From contig USQK01000073.1 in NCBI GenBank assembly GCA_900556785.1, forward strand, positions 1 to 6,089: DNA of 6,089 nucleotides, read 5' to 3'. A model generated the notes under the pieces. The model was not told the origin of the DNA and did no database searches. It was given only the letters and a program-made list of their open reading frames with translations. How positions within the stretch are numbered: the first letter of the stretch is position 1; each line of letters begins with the position of its first letter. Made by a program: the position numbers and the translations under genes. Of this stretch, positions 1 through 5,884 are shown piece after piece. This DNA comes from an uncultured Veillonella sp. (GTDB lineage: Bacteria > Bacillota > Negativicutes > Veillonellales > Veillonellaceae).

Positions 1-46
1 ATGGCGCGCAAGTTATCGGAAAAGGTTTAATGGTTTTGGGTTTTAG
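1..46. other. unassigned sequence at window edge, not continuous with ptsI
   Basis: These bases should encode the continuation of enzyme I on the minus strand, but none of the three minus frames gives an enzyme I-like sequence: one stops almost at once, one stops at 27-29, and the third is open but unlike the family. On the plus strand, frame 3 reads GAQVIGKGLMVLG at 3-41, which looks protein-like but is too short to identify. Frame 1 reads MARKLSEKV and then a stop. The stretch could be the edge of another gene joined to ptsI by a rearrangement, or an assembly junction. I cannot tell which from sequence alone. Confidence 0.4.
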
Positions 47-356
47 CCGCTACCACATTTGTGTGGCTAGACTCAACGAGGGATTTAATACCATCAGACA
101 AGGATGGGTCTTGTGCGATTTGCATATGCGCCTCAAAAATGGCTGCCTCTTCTGGGCCCATTTCGTCTAACGCTTTTTGACGAATCGTATCTAATTGTTT
201 TAGAGTAGCCGCCATAGCAGCTGCAAACTTGCCAATCTCCTCTTCTACCTTGTCCTCAGCCACGGTGTAATCAGGAATGACAATTTCCTCTTGAATATAT
301 CTATATACATTGCCTACTGCAACGCCACGAGATCCAGAAATCCCTTGAATTCGCAT
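27..356 (-). CDS. ptsI: N-terminal fragment of PTS enzyme I (PEP-protein phosphotransferase), truncated
   Basis: Enzyme I is the cytosolic first component of the phosphotransferase system. It takes phosphate from PEP and passes it to HPr. The start MRIQGISGSRGVAVGNVY matches the family opening (x-I-x-G-I-x-x-S-x-G-x-A-x-G), followed by the helical HPr-binding region with the typical GPEEAAIFEAHMQIAQDP stretch near residues 67-84. A full enzyme I is about 570 residues; this frame ends after 109. Family resemblance holds to about residue 104 (VVAA) and is then lost, with five unrelated residues before a TAA. The phosphorylated histidine domain and the PEP-binding barrel are therefore absent, and this fragment alone could not act as enzyme I. 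The start is supported by an AGAGGA-type RBS and an extended -10 promoter. It diverges from the dapF-to-fruA unit. It may be a real disrupted gene or an intact gene cut by an assembly junction near position 47. Confidence 0.85.
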   Translation of the reverse strand: MRIQGISGSRGVAVGNVYRYIQEEIVIPDYTVAEDKVEEEIGKFAAAMAATLKQLDTIRQKALDEMGPEEAAIFEAHMQIAQDPSLSDGIKSLVESSHTNVVAAKTQNH

Positions 357-363
357 ATGTGTT

Positions 364-370
364 CCTCTTT
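364..370 (-). promoter_or_regulatory. ribosome binding site of ptsI
   Basis: On the minus strand AAAGAGGAAC lies about 7 nt before the ATG whose complement is at 354-356. It confirms the start used for the ptsI fragment and shows that the 5' end of the gene is intact. Confidence 0.7.
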
Positions 371-397
371 CTATTACGATAAACTACATTACTCTAT

Positions 398-426
398 ATT
401 TTATCATTTCTCTGACAAACAATAAA
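398..426 (-). promoter_or_regulatory. putative ptsI promoter (extended -10)
   Basis: Read on the minus strand, TGATAAAAT gives an extended -10 (TG at 405-406, TAAAAT at 398-403). A weak -35, TTTATT (421-426), lies 17 nt upstream. The distance to the ptsI ATG leaves a short leader of roughly 35 nt. The -10 is good and the -35 matches only half of the consensus, as is usual for extended -10 promoters. No start-site evidence is available. Confidence 0.5.
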
Positions 427-461
427 GTAATAGAGCCCTTTATATCCGCCCATTTAATCGT

Positions 462-471
462 CCCACGTGGG
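462..471. promoter_or_regulatory. 10-bp perfect palindrome, possible operator
   Basis: CCCACGTGGG is a perfect 10-bp palindrome in an otherwise AT-rich divergent promoter region, followed by TTATTTTT. As RNA it would give only a 3-bp stem around ACGT, so it is not a convincing terminator. A dimeric DNA-binding protein site is more plausible. It lies upstream of both the ptsI and dapF promoter candidates, so it could act on either. The binding protein is unknown. Confidence 0.3.
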
Positions 472-534
472 TTATTTTTCGCTTACTTTCGCTATAATTT
501 TATAAAGTTCCACCACATAATTAAGGGTCATTTA

Positions 535-543
535 TGATATAAT
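535..543 (+). promoter_or_regulatory. putative dapF promoter, extended -10
   Basis: TGATATAAT is an extended -10 with a perfect TATAAT (538-543). No good -35 lies 16-18 nt upstream, which an extended -10 can tolerate. Transcription would start near 550 and give a leader of about 70 nt containing the hairpin at 570-599. A second TATAAT at 552-557 is an alternative, but it lacks the TG extension and also lacks a -35. Confidence 0.5.
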
Positions 544-569
544 ATAGAATATATAATAATATACATATG

Positions 570-599
570 AGACTTTCACAGGCTTCATGGTGAAAGTCT
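570..599 (+). promoter_or_regulatory. dapF leader hairpin (perfect 10-bp inverted repeat)
   Basis: AGACTTTCAC (570-579) and GTGAAAGTCT (590-599) are perfectly complementary around a 10-nt loop (580-589). There is no U-tract after it, so it is not an intrinsic terminator. It ends 21 nt before the dapF ATG. Part of its right arm is also complementary to the dapF RBS region, so it could act as an anti-sequestering hairpin. Alternatively it is a protein-binding inverted repeat in DNA. Confidence 0.55.
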
Positions 600-620
600 T
601 ACTTATTGATAGGAGACTTT
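593..620 (+). promoter_or_regulatory. alternative hairpin that would occlude the dapF RBS
   Basis: AAAGTCT (593-599) can pair with AGACTTT (614-620), the seven bases directly before the dapF ATG, with a 14-nt loop. This pairing uses the right arm of the 570-599 hairpin, so the two structures exclude each other. It covers the last two bases of AGGAG and all of the RBS-to-start spacer. The complementarity is seen directly; a switching function is inference. Confidence 0.35.
611..615 (+). promoter_or_regulatory. ribosome binding site that fixes the dapF start
   Basis: AGGAG ends 5 nt before ATG at 621. It excludes the in-frame TTG at 606, which would lie upstream of the RBS. The protein from 621 begins MKLTKMHGLGNDF, the standard DapF N-terminus. 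Confidence 0.8.
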
Positions 621-1454
621 ATGAAATTAACTAAAATGCATGGTCTTGGCAATGATTTCATCCTCTTTGCCGACCCTCAAGGTGCTAACAAGGACTATAC
701 TGATTTGGCGATTCGCCTTTGCGATCGTCGTACTGGTATCGGTGCTGATGGTCTTGCCATTCTAGTTCCTTCAAAAACCTGTGATGTGCGCATGCGCATC
801 ATCAACTCTGATGGTAGTGAAGCAGAAATGTGCGGCAATGCAATCCGTTGCTTTGCCAAATATTCCTATGAACATGGAGAAATTACTAAAGAAACTTTTA
901 CCATCGAAACCTTGGCCGGTGTAATGAAGCCAACCTTGACCATCGAAAATGGTATAGTCACACAAGTTACTGTAGACATGGGCAAGCCATTCTTTGCAGC
1001 CCAAGACATTCCGATGGATGTAAATATGGGTAAGGTTATCGACGTAGACCTCGATGTAAACGGCGAATCAGTAACGGTCAGCTCCGTATTACTCGGCGTG
1101 CCTCATACAGAGGTGTATATCAATGACATTACAAAGGCGCCTGTAACGACACAAGGTCCTATCCTTGAAAAACACGATGCATTCCCATCCAATACAAATG
1201 TTAACTACATTGAGGTAGTAAACGACAAGCACATCAAGGTTCGCACATGGGAACGCGGTGCCGGCGCTACCTTAGCATGTGGTACAGGCTCTTGTGCTTC
1301 TGCTGTTATGTCCTTTGAAAAAGGCTTAACTGGTCGCGAAGTCGATGTAGAGCTCTATTTAGGAACATTACATATTTCATACTTGGAGGATGGCACGGTG
1401 CTCATGACTGGCCCTGCTGAGGAAGTCTTCGAAACAGAACTTCCTATCGATTAA
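621..1454 (+). CDS. dapF: diaminopimelate epimerase DapF
   Basis: This cytosolic, cofactor-independent racemase converts LL-diaminopimelate to meso-diaminopimelate. It is the penultimate step to lysine and the source of the peptidoglycan cross-linking residue. The protein has 277 residues, normal for the family. Both halves of the pseudo-symmetric fold are complete. The first catalytic cysteine is Cys71 in EMCGNAIRC and the second is Cys220 in LACGTGSC. Asn11 (GLGNDF), the GADG loop at 41-44, and Glu211-Arg212 in WERGAGATLACGTG match the substrate-binding positions. The residue after GAG is Ala instead of the frequent Glu, a variant I believe occurs in other DapF proteins. The gene opens the plus-strand unit, and the next gene starts 1 nt after its stop. 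Its leader has two competing hairpins, so its translation may be regulated. The assignment is secure. Confidence 0.97.
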   Translation: MKLTKMHGLGNDFILFADPQGANKDYTDLAIRLCDRRTGIGADGLAILVPSKTCDVRMRIINSDGSEAEMCGNAIRCFAKYSYEHGEITKETFTIETLAGVMKPTLTIENGIVTQVTVDMGKPFFAAQDIPMDVNMGKVIDVDLDVNGESVTVSSVLLGVPHTEVYINDITKAPVTTQGPILEKHDAFPSNTNVNYIEVVNDKHIKVRTWERGAGATLACGTGSCASAVMSFEKGLTGREVDVELYLGTLHISYLEDGTVLMTGPAEEVFETELPID

Positions 1455-1455
1455 A

Positions 1456-2853
1456 ATGAAGTGGTTACAACTCATATTAAATGCGTTTCTAAAGTATCAA
1501 CAAGGCCGTTCTCTAATGCCGAAAAATACGAAGTCGCTCATAGGTTTACTCATATCTATCCTCGTCATTATCATCGCCGTAGCTAACGGTATTGCTATTG
1601 GTTACGCCTTGATAGTGGTATGGTGTATCATGGCCTATGTATTCTATCGCAAAGGATATCAACCAAAAGAACTGCTAAACTTATCATGGACAGGCGCTAA
1701 AAGCTCGATTGTAGTAATGCAAATATTCTTGCTTATCGGTTGGCTCATTGCTATGTGGCAAGCAGCAGGCATCATCCCTATGATTATCGCCACCGGCATC
1801 GACTTGATTGATCCGTCCCTCTTTATTGCTTGTGCCTTCTTATTAACAGCGATTGTTAGCATGATATTAGGTACAGCTTTCGGTACTGTAGGCACCATAG
1901 GCATTGTACTCATCACGATGGCAAGAGCCGGTAATATTCCAGAGGATATCGTAGCAGGCGCCATTATAGCCGGTGCATACTTTGGTGATCGCAACGGCCC
2001 ATTGTCGTCTAGCGCATCACTGGTAGCAGCCTTAACACATACTAAGGTTTCTAGTAATATACCAATTATGTTTAAAGCGGGACTACCTGCACTTGTTATT
2101 TCTACAGTGCTATACCTAATACTATCCCAGTGGTTCCCTCTAAACTATGAAAATAGTTTGTTATCCGATACAATCCACTTTATCTTCAATATTGATTGGA
2201 CATTGTGGATTCCAGTGATTATCGTCATCGCTTTATTGCCTTTGAAAGTATCTATCCGTTGGCCTATCGGCCTCAGCGCATTAGCTGCAGCCATTCTGGC
2301 TTATACTAATCAAGGAGCTACCCTTTCCGAATTGGGATGGTATACCTTAACAGGCTTTGAGCTACCTCATTATAATCCACTAGCAGATATCATTCATGGA
2401 GGTGGCTTACAAACGATGTTCATTCCTACCCTTTCCATTTTTATGGCCACTGCTATTTCTGGCATGCTCGAAGGGGTTGGCTTCTGGAATGATGTTAGAC
2501 AACTATTAGAGCGAGCTAAAACGCGGAGCGATGTATTTGCTACCAATGTAGGTCTCGCACTCTTAACCGGCGCTGTTGGTTGTAGCCAAGCTATTGCGGT
2601 TGTAATGACACATTCTATTATGCGTATAACCTACGCGCAACGGGGTATTCAAGATGAAGATGTGATGCTCGACTTTGAAAACAGCGGCATCGTCATTGCC
2701 GCCTTACTACCATGGAACATCGCTGCTTACGTACCTGTAGTTATGATAGGCACTAGTACAGCTGGATATGTACCATTTGCCTTCTTCCTATACCTCGTAC
2801 CACTCCTTTACTGGTTACGACTACGGAATCAAGATCAATCAATCATAGGCTAA
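1456..2853 (+). CDS. NhaC-superfamily Na+-coupled membrane transporter
   Basis: This is an integral inner-membrane protein of 465 residues with roughly eleven hydrophobic segments between residues 26 and 456. It belongs to the NhaC clade (Na+/H+ antiporter type), judged from the size, the GDRNGPLSSSAS loop (177-188) at the position of the family's GD-x-x-SPLSDTT motif, and the ENSG...LLPWN stretch (408-421) near the C-terminus. The usual SDTT is replaced by SSSA, so the family's motif aspartate is missing. The family also includes Na+-lactate/malate exchangers and predicted lysine, methionine and tyrosine transporters, so the substrate is uncertain. The neighbouring dapF suggests a lysine/DAP link. 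The first ATG lies 1 nt after the dapF stop without a clear RBS, implying translational coupling. A second in-frame ATG at 1516 (MPKNTKSL, weak AAGG at 1502-1505) gives 445 residues and a more typical N-terminus. The last codons lie within a tandem repeat. Confidence 0.85.
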   Translation: MKWLQLILNAFLKYQQGRSLMPKNTKSLIGLLISILVIIIAVANGIAIGYALIVVWCIMAYVFYRKGYQPKELLNLSWTGAKSSIVVMQIFLLIGWLIAMWQAAGIIPMIIATGIDLIDPSLFIACAFLLTAIVSMILGTAFGTVGTIGIVLITMARAGNIPEDIVAGAIIAGAYFGDRNGPLSSSASLVAALTHTKVSSNIPIMFKAGLPALVISTVLYLILSQWFPLNYENSLLSDTIHFIFNIDWTLWIPVIIVIALLPLKVSIRWPIGLSALAAAILAYTNQGATLSELGWYTLTGFELPHYNPLADIIHGGGLQTMFIPTLSIFMATAISGMLEGVGFWNDVRQLLERAKTRSDVFATNVGLALLTGAVGCSQAIAVVMTHSIMRITYAQRGIQDEDVMLDFENSGIVIAALLPWNIAAYVPVVMIGTSTAGYVPFAFFLYLVPLLYWLRLRNQDQSIIG

Positions 2854-2906
2854 TTACAAAATCAATCATACGTCAATTACAAAATCAACAAATCATAGGC
2901 TAATTA
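2838..2906 (+). repeat. tandem repeat, three ~23-bp units, across the transporter stop and fruK leader
   Basis: Unit 1 (2838-2860) and unit 2 (2861-2883) are both 23 bp and identical at 20 positions. Unit 3 starts at 2884 and has 4 extra bases before the shared core ATCATAGGCTAATTA. The 16-mer AATCATAGGCTAATTA occurs exactly at 2841-2856 and 2891-2906. AATTACAAAATCAA occurs at 2852-2865 and 2876-2889. The first unit encodes the last residues (SIIG) and stop of the transporter gene; the rest fills the gap before the fruK RBS. Slippage or a small local duplication is the simplest origin. There is no terminator here and no convincing promoter, so fruK is probably read from upstream or from a promoter I cannot recognise. 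Confidence 0.8.
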
Positions 2907-2915
2907 ATTAATCTT

Positions 2916-2923
2916 AAAGGGGA
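2916..2923 (+). promoter_or_regulatory. ribosome binding site of fruK
   Basis: AAAGGGGA lies 6 nt before the ATG at 2930. It follows directly after the repeat tract and supports the fruK start, which encodes MIYTITFNPALD. Confidence 0.7.
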
Positions 2924-2929
2924 ATTTGT

Positions 2930-3844
2930 ATGATTTACACCATTACCTTTAACCCAGCCCTCGATTATATCGTCCGACTTGAGCAACTCAAGACTGGTAC
3001 CATTAATCGCACCACCCAAGAATACGTACTTGGTGGCGGCAAGGGTATCAACGTATCTATCGTTCTTAACAACTTGGGCATGGATACAACGGCACTCGGT
3101 TTCATCGCAGGATTTACAGGTGAAGAAATCGTTACGCAGCTCAATAGCTTCGGCGTAAAAGAAGATTTTATTCGTCTCCGCGAAGGATTAACCCGCATCA
3201 ATGTTAAGGTAAAAGCCTCTGATGAGGAAACAGAGATCAACGGCCGTGGACCAATTATCTCGGACGACGAATTAGAAGCACTCTACAAACAGCTCGATGC
3301 ATTGACAAAAAAAGATACACTAATCCTTGCAGGCAGTATTCCTTCTAGCTTACCTAGCGATATGTACGAGCTCATTATGGAGCGCTTGCAGCATAAATAC
3401 ATTCGAATCGTCGTAGATGCTACAAAGGATTTACTTACACGAGTATTGCCATATAAACCGTTCTTGATTAAACCGAACAATCATGAACTTAACGAAATCT
3501 TTGGACGCCCTCTTTCTACAAAAGAGGACCTCGTAGAAGCTGCCAAAGCATTGCAAGAGAAAGGCGCACAGCATGTACTTATCTCCATGGCTGGTGATGG
3601 AGCTATCTTGGTCGCAGCTGATGGCACTGTATATACGAGCCCTGCCCCTAAGGGGACGCTCGTAAATTCTGTAGGCGCCGGCGATTCCATGGTAGCAGGC
3701 TTTATTACAGGCTTTGAAAAGACAGGGAATCTACAAGAGGCACTTTACTGGGGTATCTCCAGTGGCTCTGCCTCCGCTTACTCTGAAAACCTCGCTACAC
3801 TGGCAGAAGTAGAAGCATTACTTTCACAAGTACGAGTTAACTAG
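2930..3844 (+). CDS. fruK: 1-phosphofructokinase FruK
   Basis: This cytosolic ATP-dependent sugar kinase of the PfkB/ribokinase family turns fructose 1-phosphate into fructose 1,6-bisphosphate. The protein has 304 residues, the usual length. The N-terminus MIYTITFNPALDYIV is typical of the 1-phosphofructokinase/tagatose-6-phosphate kinase group. GGGKGINVS (35-43) is the first PfkB signature and sugar-phosphate site. KPNNHE (181-186) matches the mid-protein motif. SVGAGDSMVAGF (247-258) is the second signature, with GAGD forming the anion hole and Asp252 the catalytic base. A tagatose-6-phosphate kinase (LacC) is the main alternative. The fructose PTS permease 33 nt downstream makes FruK by far the better call. 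There is no fruR upstream, unlike the common fruR-fruK-fruA order; that place is taken by the transporter gene. Confidence 0.95.
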   Translation: MIYTITFNPALDYIVRLEQLKTGTINRTTQEYVLGGGKGINVSIVLNNLGMDTTALGFIAGFTGEEIVTQLNSFGVKEDFIRLREGLTRINVKVKASDEETEINGRGPIISDDELEALYKQLDALTKKDTLILAGSIPSSLPSDMYELIMERLQHKYIRIVVDATKDLLTRVLPYKPFLIKPNNHELNEIFGRPLSTKEDLVEAAKALQEKGAQHVLISMAGDGAILVAADGTVYTSPAPKGTLVNSVGAGDSMVAGFITGFEKTGNLQEALYWGISSGSASAYSENLATLAEVEALLSQVRVN

Positions 3845-3864
3845 TTTTACATTTTATTTGCATC

Positions 3865-3870
3865 AAGGAG
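3865..3870 (+). promoter_or_regulatory. ribosome binding site of fruA
   Basis: AAGGAG, 7 nt before the ATG at 3878, is a strong Shine-Dalgarno in the 33-nt gap after fruK. There is no terminator in this gap, so fruK and fruA are expected to share a transcript. Confidence 0.75.
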
Positions 3871-3877
3871 TACACAT

Positions 3878-5860
3878 ATGCAAATCACTGATTTATTAAA
3901 ACCTCAATCCGTCCTGCTAAATGCAGACCCTGTTACAAAGGCTGACGCTATTTATACCTTAGGCGAGTTAATGGAAAAAGGTGGCAACCTCATCGACAAA
4001 GGTGAGTACTTAGCAGCCGTTTTCGCTCGCGAAGAATCTGGCTCTACCGGGCTTGGTGACGGCATCGCTACACCACATGCCAAATCCGCAGGCGTAAAAG
4101 AAGCAGGCCTAGCAGCTATGGTTGTGCCTCACGGCGTAGACTTCGAAGCACTCGACGGTCAACCATCTCGTTTATTCTTCATGATCGCTGCACCAGAAGG
4201 CGCTGCAGACACTCATGTAGAGGTATTGAGCCAATTAGCTATGATGGTTATCGACCCTGATTTCAAAGAAGCCCTCATCGCTGCTCCTACTGTAGAACGT
4301 TTCTTGGAACTCATAACAGCTAAAGAGCAAGGTAACTTTGATCCATCCGTTGAAGGATATATCAAACAGCCAGAATCTCAAGAGACTCCAAGTATTACCG
4401 ATGCTATCGAAGCTAAAGCTACGGAAGCTATCGAAAAAGTGGCTCCTAAGATTTCTGTAGATAACCCGCACTACGATGTATTGGCTGTAACTGGTTGCCC
4501 TACTGGTATTGCTCATACCTACATGGCTGCTGAATCCTTAGAACGAAAAGCCAAAGAAATGGGGATTTCCTTAAAGGTTGAGAAAAATGGTGCTTCTGGT
4601 GTTAAAGATGCTCTTACAGCAGAAGAAATCGCTCATGCTAAATGCATCATCGTCGCTTCTGACCGTCAAGTAGAAATGGCGCGCTTTAACGGCAAACCTA
4701 TGATTCAAACTAAGGTTGCGAACGGTATCAATAAAGCAGAAGAGCTTTTAACAGAAGCCATGGCTGGCACAGCAGCTGTATACCAAGCATCTGCAGCAGA
4801 CCGTGAAGCTGCTGAAATCGCTGCTAGCGCATCTGACAGCGTAGGTCGTCAAATCTACAAACACTTGATGAATGGTGTATCTCACATGTTGCCATTCGTT
4901 ATTGGTGGCGGTATCTTGATTGCCCTTGCATTCCTATTCGATATATTCGATCCTGCGAATCCTAAAAACTTCGGTTCTGGTACACCTTTATCTGCGTTCT
5001 TAATGCAAATCGGTGGTGCATCCTTTGGCTTCATGTTGCCAGTATTAGCTGGTTACATTGCTATGAGTATTGCTGACCGCCCAGGTCTTGTAGCTGGTTT
5101 CGTTGGTGGCTTATTGGCTAACCAAGGTGGCTCTGGTTTCCTTGGCGCATTAATCGCCGGCTTTGCAGCAGGTTATTTAGTATTATTAGTTAAAAAATTA
5201 GTCTCTGGTTTACCTCAAGCGTTAGAAGGTACAAAACCAGTTCTCTTCTATCCTGTACTTGGTGTATTGTTCATAGGTCTTGCCATTACCTTCGTAATCA
5301 ACCCTCCTGTATCTGCACTTAATCACTGGTTAATGGACTCCTTGCAATCCATGGGCACTACTAGCCGCGTATTGTTGGGTCTCATCTTTGGTGCTATGAT
5401 GTCCGTTGATATGGGCGGTCCTGTAAACAAAGCAGCTTACGTTATCGGCACTGGCGCACTTGCTACTGGTGAATATGATATCATGGCCGCTGTAATGGCA
5501 GGCGGTATGGTTCCTCCGTTGGCAATCGCTCTTTGTACTACATTCTTTCCTAGCCGCTTCACAGAAGCAGAACGCAAATCTGGTATCACGAACTACATCA
5601 TGGGCCTCTCCTTCATCACTGAAGGGGCTATCCCATTTGCAGCAGCTGATCCAGTTCGCGTATTGCCAGCTTGCATCATCGGTGCTGGTACAGCTGGTGC
5701 GTTGTCCATGTTCTTCGAATGTACACTACGCGCTCCACACGGCGGTATCTTCGTAGTACCAACAATCGGTAACCCACTTCTATACCTTGCATCCATCGCA
5801 ATCGGTTCCGTTGTGGCTTGCTTCATCTTGGCACTTGTAAAACCAAGCTTGAAAAAATAA
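3878..5860 (+). CDS. fruA: fructose PTS permease, enzyme IIABC FruA
   Basis: This membrane permease takes up fructose and phosphorylates it to fructose 1-phosphate with phosphate from HPr. Its 660 residues hold three fused domains in the order A-B-C. IIA (about 1-150) has the phosphorylated His67 in GIATPHAKS. A charged linker (about 151-197) follows. IIB (about 198-295) has the phosphocysteine Cys207 in VTGCPTGIAHTYMAAE, the hallmark of the fructose/mannitol family. After an Ala-rich linker, IIC (about 325-660) spans the membrane, with ADRPGLVAGF (399-408), DMGGPVNKAA (511-520), ITEGAIPF (580-587) and RAPHGG (618-623). All phosphotransfer residues are present and nothing appears truncated. 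It follows fruK closely and is the last gene before the terminator. Mannose- or 2-O-mannosylglycerate-type relatives are possible, but the fruK partner favours fructose. Function requires a complete enzyme I and HPr; only a ptsI fragment is visible here. Confidence 0.96.
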   Translation: MQITDLLKPQSVLLNADPVTKADAIYTLGELMEKGGNLIDKGEYLAAVFAREESGSTGLGDGIATPHAKSAGVKEAGLAAMVVPHGVDFEALDGQPSRLFFMIAAPEGAADTHVEVLSQLAMMVIDPDFKEALIAAPTVERFLELITAKEQGNFDPSVEGYIKQPESQETPSITDAIEAKATEAIEKVAPKISVDNPHYDVLAVTGCPTGIAHTYMAAESLERKAKEMGISLKVEKNGASGVKDALTAEEIAHAKCIIVASDRQVEMARFNGKPMIQTKVANGINKAEELLTEAMAGTAAVYQASAADREAAEIAASASDSVGRQIYKHLMNGVSHMLPFVIGGGILIALAFLFDIFDPANPKNFGSGTPLSAFLMQIGGASFGFMLPVLAGYIAMSIADRPGLVAGFVGGLLANQGGSGFLGALIAGFAAGYLVLLVKKLVSGLPQALEGTKPVLFYPVLGVLFIGLAITFVINPPVSALNHWLMDSLQSMGTTSRVLLGLIFGAMMSVDMGGPVNKAAYVIGTGALATGEYDIMAAVMAGGMVPPLAIALCTTFFPSRFTEAERKSGITNYIMGLSFITEGAIPFAAADPVRVLPACIIGAGTAGALSMFFECTLRAPHGGIFVVPTIGNPLLYLASIAIGSVVACFILALVKPSLKK

Positions 5861-5879
5861 TTGTAAAAGTTAGTATAAT
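5849..5879 (+). promoter_or_regulatory. possible promoter at the end of fruA, driving a short repeat RNA
   Basis: TTGAAA (5849-5854) and a perfect TATAAT (5874-5879) are separated by 19 nt, longer than the ideal 17. The -35 overlaps the final fruA codons. Transcription would begin near 5886 and meet the terminator at 5980, giving about 95 nt. TATAAT may occur by chance in AT-rich sequence, so this is a weak call. Confidence 0.25.
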
Positions 5880-5884
5880 ACTAG

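Larger units (their letters stand above)
357..620. other. divergent intergenic region between ptsI and dapF
   Basis: This 264-bp stretch has no supportable gene. It is AT-rich and carries promoter elements for both directions, a CCCACGTGGG palindrome (462-471) roughly midway between the two promoters, and a structured dapF leader. There is no room for a full lysine riboswitch downstream of the likely dapF promoter. Confidence 0.6.

Noticed and set aside
1..30. Short plus-strand ORF MARKLSEKV
   Set aside because: It is nine codons at the window edge with no visible RBS. It could be the end of a gene outside the window but cannot be supported.
462..480. Intrinsic terminator formed by CCCACGTGGG plus TTATTTTT
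   Set aside because: The stem would have only 3 bp around a 4-nt loop, too weak for a terminator.
493..498. Additional TATAAT as a dapF promoter
   Set aside because: It has no TG extension and no credible -35, and it lies in low-complexity AT sequence. The extended -10 at 535-543 is better.
606..620. TTG start that would add MIGDF to DapF
   Set aside because: It lies upstream of the AGGAG at 611-615, has no RBS of its own, and the DapF family begins at MKLTKMHGLGNDF (621).
544..620. Lysine riboswitch (L-box) before dapF
   Set aside because: The leader after the likely promoter is about 70 nt, far shorter than an L-box aptamer, and only a simple hairpin is visible.
771..1004. Minus-strand open frame inside dapF
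   Set aside because: It is antisense to conserved DapF codons, with no RBS or family-like sequence.
1659..1994. Minus-strand open frame inside the transporter gene
   Set aside because: It is a shadow of a hydrophobic coding region, with Met/Ile/Pro-rich composition typical of antisense membrane genes.
2965..3690. Several minus-strand open frames inside fruK
   Set aside because: They are antisense to a complete, well-conserved FruK and show no independent signals.
4235..4516. Minus-strand open frame inside fruA (IIA/IIB region)
   Set aside because: It is antisense to conserved PTS domains, with no recognisable product.
5593..5826. Minus-strand open frame inside fruA (IIC region)
   Set aside because: It is antisense to the conserved ITEGAIPF region, with no recognisable product.
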